The notes: generated by a model from the letters alone, not told the origin. Positions 1-8,190 are shown, counted from the stretch's first letter. The stretch is 64,000 nt of DNA from Hoeflea algicola (GCF_026619415.1 NZ_JAOVZR010000001.1:1984001-2048000); one strand, 5' to 3'. Made by a program: numbers and translations.

Positions 1-510
1 TTCATCGGCATCTGGATGCTGGCCGGCGGCAGCCTCACCGCACTCAACGTCGGCGATCTCCTGACCATCGGTTGCGCTGTGCTGTGGGCAGTGCAGGTGA
101 TCCTGGTCGGCCGCTATGTCGGCCCCAGCGGCCGCCCGCTGACCCTGTCTTTCATCCAGTTCGCACTGGCTTCCGTGCTCGGCCTTGGCGTCGGCTTCGC
201 CACAGAACCGTTCGAACTGGCGCAGATTACCGCCGCACTGCCTGAGATCCTGTTCGCCGGCCTGTTTGCCACCGGGCTCGCCTTCACCTTTCAGGTGATT
301 GGCCAGCGTTACACCACCGCACCGCAGGCGGCGATCTTCCTGTCAACGGAATCGCTGTTTGCCGCCCTGTTCGGTGCCGTGGTCCTTGGCGAGCGAATTC
401 CGGCGCTGGGCTATGTTGGCGGATTGCTGATCTTTCTCGCCATCCTGTTGGCTGAGCTCGGCCCCCTGGTCCGCACTGCGCGCGCCGCCCCTAAGCCTGA
501 AGCGCCGTAA
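1..510 (+). CDS. DMT-family (EamA) transporter, 3' part
   Basis: C-terminal part of an inner-membrane drug/metabolite transporter; the 5' end lies outside the window, and the frame is open from base 1 to the TAA at 508-510. About 170 residues remain, with five or six hydrophobic segments, a conserved PQAAIFLSTESLFAALFGA stretch and the GERIP turn before the last helix, as in the second EamA repeat. The ATG at 16 is internal to the gene and is not the start. Substrate cannot be predicted; such proteins export or import small metabolites. Family call is firm, function open. Confidence 0.85.
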   Translation, partial: FIGIWMLAGGSLTALNVGDLLTIGCAVLWAVQVILVGRYVGPSGRPLTLSFIQFALASVLGLGVGFATEPFELAQITAALPEILFAGLFATGLAFTFQVIGQRYTTAPQAAIFLSTESLFAALFGAVVLGERIPALGYVGGLLIFLAILLAELGPLVRTARAAPKPEAP

Positions 511-862
511 AGCCACGCCCCCCGCACCTGTCCGCCCGCACCACGATCTTTCCGAAACTCAAAATCGGCCACCACCGGTTCGGACAAGTTGTGATCAACC
601 TTACCGGGCAACGGTGACGATTGCGCCGCAATCAGGGCAAAATCGCGGCACGCAGAACCCCATGATCCGCAAGCTTCTTTGCCCTCGAAAATGAGAAAGA
701 GACCCCACTCGGGGTCGAGAAATTTCATATTATGGCGCAATTATGTCATTGTTTTTGTTCGTTTTATTCACGCCAAGTGATTTGCGTCAGTACGCCATCG
801 CCGCCTAGCTTCACCGTGCACGCACCAATCCCGGTGCGCAGGCAAGACAGGGAACCAAGACG
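511..862. other. Intergenic region before the DUF1344 pair
   Basis: About 350 bases without a credible gene. The segment around 740-780 is AT-richer than its surroundings and is the likely promoter area for the first DUF1344 gene, but I cannot pick out a convincing -35/-10 pair. No strong terminator hairpin follows the transporter. Confidence 0.4.
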
Positions 863-1105
863 ATGATGAAGATTGTAGTCACCGCAGTTTCAGTGATCAC
901 GCTGGCCGGCTCCGTATTGGCCGGGGAGATCGAAGGTGTGGTCACCAATTATGACCCGGCTACCCGCATGATCGTGCTCGAAAGCGGCGAAGCCTTCCGT
1001 CTCACCGACGGGGTAGAGCTTGACGGTCTTAAGCCCGGCGGCACCGTGGTCGTCACCTACAATGACGGCACCACCGACGCCACCTCGGTGGCCATCACCC
1101 AATAG
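863..1105 (+). CDS. DUF1344 exported small protein, copy 1
   Basis: An 80-residue protein with a cleavable signal peptide (about residues 1-20, ending LAGSVLA before GEIEGVV). The mature domain matches DUF1344, a short beta-rich family common in rhizobia with no known biochemical role. The ATGATG start at 863 follows an AGGGAA ribosome-binding site; the second ATG (866) is also possible. A paralogue lies 270 bases downstream; the two share the AGEIEGVV junction and a YNDGTT/FNDGTT block. Expected location is the periplasm. Confidence 0.8.
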   Translation: MMKIVVTAVSVITLAGSVLAGEIEGVVTNYDPATRMIVLESGEAFRLTDGVELDGLKPGGTVVVTYNDGTTDATSVAITQ

Positions 1106-1373
1106 TCCGGACAGGTTTTCAGGGCACGGTCCCAGCGCCGTCAGACCCATGCCTGTAGCGCCGCGCAGGGCCGGAAAATCAGCGCAAAAACCAATATCGA
1201 TCTGATTGGATCATGGCAAAATTGCGCCGCTTTCGGTCTTGAAAAATATATCTTTTCACCGCTTGCGCCGGACATTTCTCCAGCGCATATCACCGCCGTC
1301 CCATCGGGTCCGACATAGCCCGGCAAATCTGCCGGCCGGCCCCGGATCGGGCTACCAACCTATGGAAAAAACC

Positions 1374-1610
1374 ATGAACAAGTTCGTTGCAATCGCACTC
1401 GCATCCGCAGCCATGATCTCGACCGCCTTCGCCGGCGAAATCGAAGGCGTCGTCGCCAATGTTGACGCCACCACCGTGGCGCTCGAATCCGGTGAAACCT
1501 TCACCGTGGCCGAAGGCGTGACACTGGACGGCGTCGAAGCTGGCCAGACCGTCTCGATCACTTTCAACGATGGCACCACCGAAGCCACCGACGTCGCAAT
1601 CGTCGAGTAA
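1374..1610 (+). CDS. DUF1344 exported small protein, copy 2
   Basis: A 78-residue paralogue of the preceding gene, with a signal peptide ending ISTAFA and the same GEIEGVV mature start, then LESGETFTVAEGV and ITFNDGTTEATDVAI. ATG 1374 is preferred because GGAAAAA lies just ahead of it; an in-frame ATG at 1362 would add four residues. A GC-rich hairpin at 1624-1648 may end the transcript. Function unknown; probable periplasmic protein derived from a tandem duplication. Confidence 0.8.
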   Translation: MNKFVAIALASAAMISTAFAGEIEGVVANVDATTVALESGETFTVAEGVTLDGVEAGQTVSITFNDGTTEATDVAIVE

Positions 1611-1623
1611 TCGCAAAATCCGG

Positions 1624-1654
1624 GCCGGGCCGCGCGATGCGGCCCGGCTTGGTT
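1624..1654 (+). terminator. Hairpin after DUF1344 copy 2
   Basis: Perfect 10-base stem (GCCGGGCCGC at 1624-1633 with GCGGCCCGGC at 1639-1648) and a 5-base loop, followed by TTGGTTG rather than a clean T run. It starts 13 bases after the stop codon. Plausible but imperfect intrinsic terminator. Confidence 0.5.
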
Positions 1655-1963
1655 GTGGCCGGCGCTCATAAACTTTTGCTTGCCAATTTTAGACAAAACA
1701 CGCATCCTTGGCGTGTTCGGGCAATTTGCGAACACGGGAAGACCAGAAACATGCGAACCGAAGACGCACAAAAAACTTCGGGCGGCTGGGATGAAAACCC
1801 TCATACCAAACGGTATGAAAGGACAAAGCTGTCTAAATCAGGACCTTTCCAAAAACTTCAAAAACTGCCTGCCATAACCCCCGCGCCAATGCGGGATATG
1901 ACATGACGCTCGCTGACCGGAAAACCAAGGGGAACCCGGAAAGCAATCAGAGGACCTGAGAGC
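1655..1963 (+). promoter_or_regulatory. Long leader of the cold-shock gene
   Basis: About 310 bases with no gene ahead of cspA. It holds two inverted repeats: CGTGTTCG (1712-1719) with CGAACACG (1729-1736), and CATACC with GGTATG around 1803-1818. cspA family genes often have long structured leaders that act as cold sensors, so these hairpins may be part of one. No promoter could be fixed, so whether they are transcribed is inference. Confidence 0.35.
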
Positions 1964-2176
1964 ATGGCCGAAACTGGTACCGTAAAATTCTTCAATGTTG
2001 ACAAGGGCTTTGGCTTCATCAAACCCGATAGTGGCGGAGCGGACATCTTTGTCCACATCTCCGCTGTGCAAGCTTCCGGCCTGACCGGATTGGAAGAAAA
2101 CCAGAAGGTATCCTTCGACACCGAGCCCGATCGCCGTGGCAAGGGACCGAAGGCAGTCAATCTGCAAATCGCCTGA
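1964..2176 (+). CDS. cspA: Cold-shock protein, CspA family
   Basis: A 70-residue single cold-shock domain protein that binds single-stranded RNA/DNA and acts as an RNA chaperone in the cytoplasm. Both RNA-binding motifs are present: RNP1 KGFGFI (about residues 14-19) and RNP2 DIFVHIS (about 28-34). AGAGGA stands upstream of the ATG. A strong terminator follows 27 bases after the stop, so the gene is probably monocistronic. Alphaproteobacteria carry several Csp paralogues, so the exact symbol is family level. Confidence 0.93.
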   Translation: MAETGTVKFFNVDKGFGFIKPDSGGADIFVHISAVQASGLTGLEENQKVSFDTEPDRRGKGPKAVNLQIA

Positions 2177-2202
2177 ACAGCATCAGCGCGACCCTGACAG
2201 AA

Positions 2203-2234
2203 AGCCCGGCGATGTGCGATCGCCGGGCTTTTTT
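2203..2234 (+). terminator. Intrinsic terminator of cspA
   Basis: Ten-base perfect stem AGCCCGGCGA (2203-2212) with TCGCCGGGCT (2220-2229), a 7-base loop, and a run of T directly after it. Textbook Rho-independent terminator. Confidence 0.9.
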
Positions 2235-2392
2235 GTCCGCCGGTCATTCCCGCCGGAATTTCGCCTGACTGCGGCATTAAGATTTTGTTCAGCCACCGTT
2301 CAGCTTCACCCCGATAGGGTTCAAGCAAGCCGGAAGTGCCGGCCACAAACGGGGCAATGCCCCCGCAGCCGCCAACTCGAAAGGACGTTCAG

Positions 2393-2871
2393 ATGTTCCC
2401 CTTCGCCAAGAAATTCGGCATCATCATGCTCACTGCGACAACCGCGATCGCCCCCTCACCGTGACGGCCGCCGAGGCGGGTGGACGCCACTGGCAGCGCA
2501 GCCAGGTTGACGAGCGCAGCCGCCAATACAATTACCGCGAATACGAAGCGCAGCAGCGCCTCCAGCAACAGCGCCGCCCGATCTACCGCCAGCACCGCCG
2601 CAACAACAATGATGGTGTAGCACTCGGCATTATCGGCCTGGGCGTCGGCGCCATCATCGGCGGGGCGATCGCCAACAGCCATAATAACCCGCGCGTAACC
2701 TACGAGCAGCCTCGCGTGCGCAACCAAGCACGAACCGCGAGCGGCGGCAGGTACGAACCCTGGAGCAACTCCTGGCTCCGCTATTGCTCGGACAAATACC
2801 GGTCGTTCAATGCCTCGACCGGTACCTATCGCGGCTATGATGGACGCGACCACTTCTGCGTCGTCAATTGA
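2393..2871 (+). pseudogene. BA14K-like protein, frameshifted after its signal peptide
   Basis: The segment starting at ATG 2393 encodes a typical signal peptide (MFPFAKKFGIIMLTATTAIA) but hits TGA at 2462-2464. The next frame continues without a stop to 2871 and carries the BA14K-like body: a Gln/Arg-rich stretch, a glycine-zipper membrane segment (GIIGLGVGAIIGGAIANS) and a C-terminal module with RYCSDKYRSFNASTGTYRGYDG. One extra C in the run of five at 2451-2455 would join the two parts as ...TAIAPLTVTAAEAGG. It is either a real frameshift or an undercalled homopolymer. A GTG at 2461 could start the body alone, but it would lack the signal. BA14K proteins of Brucella and relatives are immunoreactive surface proteins. 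Confidence 0.75.
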
Positions 2872-2920
2872 TGTCAACCGGCCTGGGTAAACGATAAGCC
2901 CGGGCCTGACGCAACAAAGC

Positions 2921-2956
2921 AAAACGCCGCGCGCTGGCCCCAGCGCGCGGCGTTTT
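2921..2956. terminator. Bidirectional terminator
   Basis: Perfect 16-base stem (2921-2936 with 2941-2956), GCCC loop, AAAA on the left and TTTT on the right. It sits between the rightward BA14K gene and the leftward hydrolase and can serve both directions. Confidence 0.9.
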
Positions 2957-3008
2957 GTCGTTGAGTGCAGCAAGGCAGGCGAGTGACCGGCAGTCTGCCG
3001 GCCCTGGC

Positions 3009-3656
3009 CTACAGGCCGGTTAGAAACGGGTTGTTGCGACGCTCGTCGCCAATCTTGCCGCCGGGGCCGTGACCGCAGATGAAACCGATCTCGTCGCCAA
3101 GCGGCAGCACCTTGTCGCGGATTGAATCAAGCAGCGCCCGATGATCGCCCCCCGGCAGGTCGGTACGTCCGATCGAGCCGGCAAACAGCACATCGCCAAG
3201 GTGGGCAAACCCTTCCTTGCGGTTGAAGTAGATCACATGACCAGGCGCGTGGCCGGGCGTGTGGTAGACCTCGAATTCATGTTCGCCGAACGAGACCTTG
3301 TCACCGTCGTTGAGCCACTGGTCGGGGGTTACGTTGCGGACGTCCATTTCAAGCCCGAACATCTTCGCCTGCGCCTCAAGCCCGGAAAGCAACGGCAGAT
3401 CATCCTCATGCGGGCCGATGATGCGGACCTTGAGTTTTTCGCGCAACTCGTCGGCGCCGCCGGCATGATCGATATGACCATGGGTAAGCCAGATCGCCTC
3501 AATGGTAATCCCGTTCTCGGTGATGGTCTGCAGGATCACGTCGACATCGCCGCCGGGGTCGATCACCACGCCGGACTTGCTGTCATCGTCGAACAGGATC
3601 GTGCAATTCTGCTGGAACGAGGTGACCGGGATGATGCCCGCGCGCAAATTGCCCAT
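3009..3656 (-). CDS. MBL-fold metallo-hydrolase, glyoxalase II-like
   Basis: 215 residues. The binuclear-metal motif HxHxDH is present as THGHIDHAGG (about residues 55-64), with later metal ligands in HTPGHAPGH, HLGDVLF and the C-terminal FICGHGPGG. This is the layout of single-domain hydroxyacylglutathione-hydrolase-like proteins that hydrolyse thioesters. Start chosen at 3656 because GGGAAAA lies ahead of it and MGNLRAGIIPVTSFQQNC matches the usual N terminus; the frame stays open a further 22 codons upstream. Substrate not predictable. Confidence 0.85.
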   Translation of the reverse strand: MGNLRAGIIPVTSFQQNCTILFDDDSKSGVVIDPGGDVDVILQTITENGITIEAIWLTHGHIDHAGGADELREKLKVRIIGPHEDDLPLLSGLEAQAKMFGLEMDVRNVTPDQWLNDGDKVSFGEHEFEVYHTPGHAPGHVIYFNRKEGFAHLGDVLFAGSIGRTDLPGGDHRALLDSIRDKVLPLGDEIGFICGHGPGGKIGDERRNNPFLTGL

Positions 3657-3751
3657 GATGATTTTCCCAATTGATCTCGATTCGGTGCCGCGCAAAGTGA
3701 ACGTCAGGCGCTCCATTGTCACCCCCTCGCCGATGCGAGGCAGCCAGGTGT

Positions 3752-4639
3752 TTATTGCTGATCCGGTTTCTCGATTGCCAGTGACCCAGAATAGGAAATC
3801 TGCGGGAACGGGATCGATATGTTGTTCTTATCAAAGGCGACCTTGGCAGCCTTGGTCATGTCGCGGCTGGTGACCCACCAGTTCGCGGAACTGGTCCAGT
3901 AACGCAAGGTCACCGAGACCGCGCTGTCGCCAAGCTCGGAAACGAATACGTCGGGTTCCGGATCCGCCAATATCCGTTCCTCTGCCCGGGCCAGGTCCAT
4001 CAGAACGCCCTGAGCTTTTTCAATGTCATCCTCGTAGCCGATACCGATGACAAGATCGTAACGCCGTTCCGGTCGCCGCGAGTAATTCGTCACCGGCACG
4101 TTCCACAACAGCGAATTGGGCACCATCCGGTACAGCCCGTCGAAGGTTTTCATTTCGGTGGCAAACAGCCCGATTTCCTGCACCGTACCAGCAATACCGC
4201 CGGCATCGACATATTCGCCGACCCGGAAGGGGCGCAAAACCAGCAGCATGATGCCAGCGGCGATGTTCTGCAAAGTGCCCTGCAGCGCCAGACCGATCGC
4301 CAATCCGGCAGCACCCAGCGCGGTGATGATCGACGCCGTCTGCACCCCGAACTGGCCAAGCACCATGACGGCGACCACCACCAGCACCGCATAACGGACA
4401 AACACCGAAAAGAAGCCAACAACCGTTTCATCGACACGGCGCGTGCGTGTGAGCAAGCTGCGGACCCAGCGACCAAGCAGCCGCGAGATGATCCAGCCGG
4501 CGATCAGAATCACGATCGCCCCCAGCACCGACACCGAATAGGTCAGCACCAAGAGTTGAAAGCTCTTCAGGGCCTCGCCTCCAGAATCCCACAATTGTGC
4601 CAGTTGGAAATCCGATGCCACCGTCTTTATTTCATCCAT
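3752..4639 (-). CDS. mscS: Small-conductance mechanosensitive channel, MscS family
   Basis: 295 residues, the size of E. coli MscS. Three hydrophobic segments (about 27-52, 72-95, 100-135) are followed by the pore helix rich in Gly and Ala (ITALGAAGLAIGLALQGTLQNIAAG) and the beta domain (PFRVGEYVDAGGIAGTVQEIGLFATEMKTFDG), then the alpha/beta cytoplasmic cage. It should act as an inner-membrane safety valve opened by membrane tension on hypo-osmotic shock. It stands alone between the hydrolase gene and the Lrp gene on the same strand. Confidence 0.92.
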   Translation of the reverse strand: MDEIKTVASDFQLAQLWDSGGEALKSFQLLVLTYSVSVLGAIVILIAGWIISRLLGRWVRSLLTRTRRVDETVVGFFSVFVRYAVLVVVAVMVLGQFGVQTASIITALGAAGLAIGLALQGTLQNIAAGIMLLVLRPFRVGEYVDAGGIAGTVQEIGLFATEMKTFDGLYRMVPNSLLWNVPVTNYSRRPERRYDLVIGIGYEDDIEKAQGVLMDLARAEERILADPEPDVFVSELGDSAVSVTLRYWTSSANWWVTSRDMTKAAKVAFDKNNISIPFPQISYSGSLAIEKPDQQ

Positions 4640-4866
4640 GCTGCGTCAAAACCCCTTTGATTTGCCTCAACCTAGCGCACCCGACAAACCCACAACGAAC
4701 GCTGCAAATGATCCCATGTGATTACAGCAGGCACCAAAGCCCGCGGCCAGCCAACGTCCCGGCTTTGTTATCGTTCCGCTCCAGATAGGCACCCCCGACC
4801 GAATGTAAAGCAGCAACGTGTCCCGGCAACCGGCTCGGTGCAGGTCGAGCCAACCACCTGCACCGC

Positions 4867-5325
4867 TCAAACCGGCAAGGCGCCGCCCTCCTTGAGGGTA
4901 TCGAGCACGATCGCGGTCTTGACGTGCTGGACAGATTCATGCGGCAGCAACACGTCGCTGACAAAGGCTGACAGACTGCGCAGGTCCGGTGTCACCACCT
5001 TGATGATGTAATCCATCTCGCCGGTTAGGGAGTAGGCTTCCAAAACCTCAGGCAAGCCGCCGACCAGACGAGCAAAGCGCTGGGCGTTGTCGCGATTGTG
5101 CGTCGCCAATGTCACCGTTATCAGGTTGACGATACCGACCCCGAGTTTTTCACGATCGAGATCGGCGCGGTAGCCCTTGATGAAGCCCTCCTGCTCCAGA
5201 CGGGTCCGCCGACGCGAGCATTGCGAGGCAGACAGATTGATCTTCTGCGACAACTCGTTGTTGGTCAGCCGGCCATCCAGTTGCAACAGTCTGAGCAGCT
5301 TGCGGTCGAATTCATCCAGATGCAC
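4867..5325 (-). CDS. Lrp/AsnC-family regulator, probable controller of hppD
   Basis: 152 residues: N-terminal winged helix-turn-helix (LDEFDRKLLRLLQLDGRLTN then SASQCSRRRTRLEQEGFI, about residues 2-51) and a C-terminal RAM ligand-binding domain (about 70-145) with the usual GEMDYIIKV strand. It is transcribed away from hppD across a 155-base gap full of TATGCA-type repeats. Regulators of this family commonly sense amino acids and control the divergent gene; tyrosine or phenylalanine is a reasonable but unproven effector. Confidence 0.9.
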   Translation of the reverse strand: MHLDEFDRKLLRLLQLDGRLTNNELSQKINLSASQCSRRRTRLEQEGFIKGYRADLDREKLGVGIVNLITVTLATHNRDNAQRFARLVGGLPEVLEAYSLTGEMDYIIKVVTPDLRSLSAFVSDVLLPHESVQHVKTAIVLDTLKEGGALPV

Positions 5326-5480
5326 AACAAGCCTCCATTATCGTCTTTGTATGCATGAAAGATGCGCACATCAATCAATTTGCGCGCCATATGCATGCAC
5401 CTTGCATCAAATATGCAGCATCATGCGCATCAGTCAACAAGCGTGGGCGATCATGATCCGCGCGAGCATAGAGGAGTGAC
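5326..5480. promoter_or_regulatory. Divergent lrp-hppD control region with repeated half-sites
   Basis: The gap contains repeated ATGCA/ATGCGC-type words: TATGCATG near 5350, GATGCGCAC near 5361, CATATGCATGCAC near 5388, TTGCATC near 5402, ATATGCAG near 5411 and ATGCGCATC near 5424. Several are self-complementary. Such arrays are typical of Lrp-family octamer binding. The hppD ribosome-binding site GAGGAG ends the region. Operator assignment is inference from position and repetition. Confidence 0.5.
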
Positions 5481-6593
5481 ATGATGGGCCCGTTCCCCCA
5501 CGATGCGCCACGCGCGGAAATTTCGGAAGACAACCCGGCCGGCACCAACGGTTTCGAGTTTGTCGAATTCGCCCATCCCGAGCCCGAAAAGCTGGAAGCG
5601 CTGTTTACCCGCATGGGTTATCAGCCAGTGGCCCGTCATCGCGAGAAGGCAATCACCGTCTGGCGCCAGGGCGACATCAACTACATTCTCAATGCCGAAA
5701 AGGGCTCGTTTGCCGACCGCTTCGTCACCACCCATGGCCCCTGCGCGCCGTCAATGGCCTGGCGCGTCGCCGACGCCAAAAAGGCACTCGCCCATGCGGT
5801 GTCGAAGGGGGCCGAGGAATATACCGGTGACGACAAGACGCTGGATGTGCCGGCGATTGTCGGCATCGGCGGGTCGCTGCTCTATTTTGTCGACACCTGG
5901 GGCGACGAGGGCTCGGTCTATGACGCAGACTTCGACTGGTTGGGCGAGCGCGACCCGAAACCGGAAGGCGCAGGCTTTTACTATCTCGATCACCTGACCC
6001 ACAATGTCATCCGCGGCAACATGGACAAGTGGTGGGATTTTTACCGCGACCTGTTCAATTTCAAGCAGATCCACTTCTTCGACATCGAAGGCAAGCTGAC
6101 CGGCCTGGTCTCCCGCGCCATTACCTCGCCCTGCGGCCGGATCCGCATCCCGCTCAACGAATCAACCGACGACAAGAGCCAGATCGAGGAGTTCCTGCGC
6201 AAATATAATGGCGAGGGCATCCAGCACATCGCCGTGGGCACCGATGACATATACGAGGCAACCGACTGGATAGCCGGCAAGGGCGTCAAGTTCATGCCCG
6301 GCCCGCCCGACACCTATTACGCGCAGTCGACAACACGGGTGCATGGCCACGACGAGCCGATCGAGCGGATGAAGAAGCACGGCATCCTGATCGACGGCGA
6401 AGGCGTGGTTGATGGCGGCATGACCAAGATCCTGCTGCAGGTATTCTCCAAGACGGTGATCGGGCCGATCTTTTTCGAATTCATCCAGCGCAAGGGCGAC
6501 GAAGGTTTTGGTGAAGGCAACTTCCGCGCGTTGTTTGAATCAATCGAGGAAGACCAGATTCGCCGCGGGGTTTTGATCGATGCCGCCGAATAA
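5481..6593 (+). CDS. hppD: 4-Hydroxyphenylpyruvate dioxygenase
   Basis: 370 residues. It converts 4-hydroxyphenylpyruvate to homogentisate using Fe(II) and O2, the second step of tyrosine breakdown. The two-domain vicinal-oxygen-chelate layout is complete, and the facial triad is visible at H171 (YLDHLTHNV), H249 (IQHIAVGTDD) and E333 (FFEFIQRKGD). The C-terminal gate segment GFGEGNFRALFESIEEDQ is intact. A strong GAGGAG precedes the ATG. The other catabolic genes (hmgA, fahA) are not in the window. Probably controlled by the divergent Lrp regulator. Confidence 0.97.
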   Translation: MMGPFPHDAPRAEISEDNPAGTNGFEFVEFAHPEPEKLEALFTRMGYQPVARHREKAITVWRQGDINYILNAEKGSFADRFVTTHGPCAPSMAWRVADAKKALAHAVSKGAEEYTGDDKTLDVPAIVGIGGSLLYFVDTWGDEGSVYDADFDWLGERDPKPEGAGFYYLDHLTHNVIRGNMDKWWDFYRDLFNFKQIHFFDIEGKLTGLVSRAITSPCGRIRIPLNESTDDKSQIEEFLRKYNGEGIQHIAVGTDDIYEATDWIAGKGVKFMPGPPDTYYAQSTTRVHGHDEPIERMKKHGILIDGEGVVDGGMTKILLQVFSKTVIGPIFFEFIQRKGDEGFGEGNFRALFESIEEDQIRRGVLIDAAE

Positions 6594-6695
6594 CCCATGT
6601 ACAACGCCGGGGCGGAATTGACTTAAGCCTTGTTCCGGCCTCAACTCTTGCTCCGTCACGATAAGGCGGGAGATAACAACAAGAGGGATTACGGA

Positions 6696-6968
6696 ATGGA
6701 AGCTCTTCTTCCTATTATTATTCAACTGGTCGGCGGCGCGATCGGCGGCAATGCTGTTGGCGCAGCACTTAAACAAGCAGCGTTGAGCCCTGTTGGTCGA
6801 TCCGTCATTGGTGCGGTCGGTGGTGTCGGCGGCGGTTTACTGCTCAGCGTACTTGGCGGTGACATGGGTGCCTTGTCAGGCGTGCTCGGCGATGCTGTGG
6901 GCGGCGTTGCCGGTGGCGGCTTGCTGGCCGGCATCGTCGGCATGGTGATGAGCAACATGAAGAAATAA
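6696..6968 (+). CDS. Small glycine-rich membrane protein
   Basis: 90 residues, unrecognised family. Nearly all of it is Gly/Ala/Val-rich hydrophobic sequence with glycine-zipper spacing (GGAIGGNAVGAAL, VGGVGGGLLLSVLGGD, GGVAGGGLLAGIVGMV) and a short basic tail (NMKK), suggesting oligomerising membrane helices. ATG 6696 is chosen because AAGAGGGA lies 8 bases upstream. It has its own terminator at 6991. Function unknown. Confidence 0.7.
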   Translation: MEALLPIIIQLVGGAIGGNAVGAALKQAALSPVGRSVIGAVGGVGGGLLLSVLGGDMGALSGVLGDAVGGVAGGGLLAGIVGMVMSNMKK

Positions 6969-6990
6969 CGGCCTCATCTACAAACAAGTA

Positions 6991-7023
6991 AAGGCGGCCT
7001 CCTTCCGGAAGGCCGCCTTTTTT
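6991..7023 (+). terminator. Intrinsic terminator
   Basis: Stem AAGGCGGCC (6992-7000) with GGCCGCCTT (7012-7020), extended inside by CCTT/AAGG, followed by a T run. It ends the small membrane-protein gene and may also work for the leftward ilvE, which stops at 7092. Confidence 0.85.
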
Positions 7024-7091
7024 CACTTCATCAGGCCAAACCGCCGGCGCCCCGGTACAAGCGCCGGCCGGCCTGCAGGCGATGCCGAAGA

Positions 7092-7982
7092 TTATTCGGC
7101 AGCTGCCTGTTTGGGTTGAACCTCGGCCATGTAGTCGTTGACCAGATTACGGGCGATCTCGCCGACCGTAAAGCTGTGCGGCCCGATCTCGGAGACCGGC
7201 GTCACCTCGGCGGCGGTGCCGGTCAGGAAACATTGCTCGAAGCTGTCGAGTTCGTCGGGCATGATCGCCCGCTCGATCACTTCATACCCGCGCCTTTTGG
7301 CCAGATCGATCACCGTGCGACGGGTGATACCGTCGAGGAAACAGTCCGGTGTTGGCGTGTGAATCTTGCCGTCCTTGACAAAGAACACGTTGGCGCCGGT
7401 GGCTTCGGCCACCTGGTCGCGCCAGTCGAGCATCAGGGCATCGGCATAACCGCGCTCCTCGGCCCGGTGTTTCGACAGCGTGCAGATCATGTAAAGACCG
7501 GCGGCCTTCGAGCGCGACGGCGCCGTACGCGGATCGGGACGGCGATACTCGGCGATGTCGAGGCGAATCCCCTTCATCCGCTCTTCCGGCTTGAAATAGC
7601 TCGGCCATTGCCAGATGGCGATGGCCAGGTTGATCCGGCTTTGCTGCGCCGAGACGCCCATCATCTCCGAACCACGCCAGGCGATCGGCCGAACATAAGC
7701 ATCGGTAAAGCCCTGACGCTTCAACAGCTCGGTGCAGGCCTGGTCGATCTCGGCGACGCTGTATGGAATCTTGAAGCCGAGGATTTCCCCCGACGTGTGC
7801 AGCCGTTCGGTATGTTCGGTCAGCTTGAAGATCTCGCCGCCATAGGCACGCTCGCCCTCAAACACGGCACTGGCATAATGCAGGCCATGGGTCAGCACGT
7901 GAATCTTGGCATCTTTCCACGGCACGAACGCGCCGTTGAACCAGATTTCGCCTTCTAGTTGATCAAAAGGTACGGACGCCAT
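7092..7982 (-). CDS. ilvE: Branched-chain amino acid aminotransferase
   Basis: 296 residues, class IV PLP-dependent transaminase for the last step of Ile, Val and Leu synthesis. Recognisable parts are the N-terminal GLHYASAVFEGERAYGG, the pyridoxal-lysine region (APSRSKAAGLYM) and the class IV signature around EATGANVFFVKDGKIHTP and FLDGITRRTVIDLA. The start at 7982 is set by an ideal GGAGGAAACGAG ahead of the ATG. It is divergent from marR, with about 210 bases between them. Confidence 0.93.
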   Translation of the reverse strand: MASVPFDQLEGEIWFNGAFVPWKDAKIHVLTHGLHYASAVFEGERAYGGEIFKLTEHTERLHTSGEILGFKIPYSVAEIDQACTELLKRQGFTDAYVRPIAWRGSEMMGVSAQQSRINLAIAIWQWPSYFKPEERMKGIRLDIAEYRRPDPRTAPSRSKAAGLYMICTLSKHRAEERGYADALMLDWRDQVAEATGANVFFVKDGKIHTPTPDCFLDGITRRTVIDLAKRRGYEVIERAIMPDELDSFEQCFLTGTAAEVTPVSEIGPHSFTVGEIARNLVNDYMAEVQPKQAAAE

Positions 7983-8150
7983 CTCGTTTCCTCCGGGCGG
8001 CCTGCCGCCGCGATAATCGTAATGTGAAGCCGGTGTCGGTGACCGTGAGGCCAGGCGCCGCAAATCAGGCACCGGAAACGGGCATTGGCAAGCCGGCGGA
8101 CGGGGCCAATTTGGCTCGTGCGCATTTCAAAGCTAGCAATCACCGCAAAT

Positions 8151-8171
8151 TATGTCAACATAGCTGACATA
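8151..8171. promoter_or_regulatory. Inverted repeat upstream of marR, probable MarR operator
   Basis: TATGTCA (8151-8157) and TGACATA (8165-8171) form a perfect 7-base inverted repeat with a 7-base spacer, ending 19 bases before the marR start codon. Size and position fit a MarR-dimer operator for autoregulation, and possibly for control of the response regulator that overlaps marR. No binding data; inference from symmetry and location. Confidence 0.55.
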
Positions 8172-8190
8172 TTCGAAAGGAAAGATCGCC

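Noticed and set aside
2450..2464. Programmed ribosomal frameshifting in BA14K
   Set aside because: There is a C run but no slippery heptamer with a downstream pseudoknot, and the AraC gene shows the same defect; an indel or miscall is simpler.
3141..3674. Plus-strand frame across the metallo-hydrolase gene
   Set aside because: Mirrors the hydrolase codons on the other strand and shows no domain.
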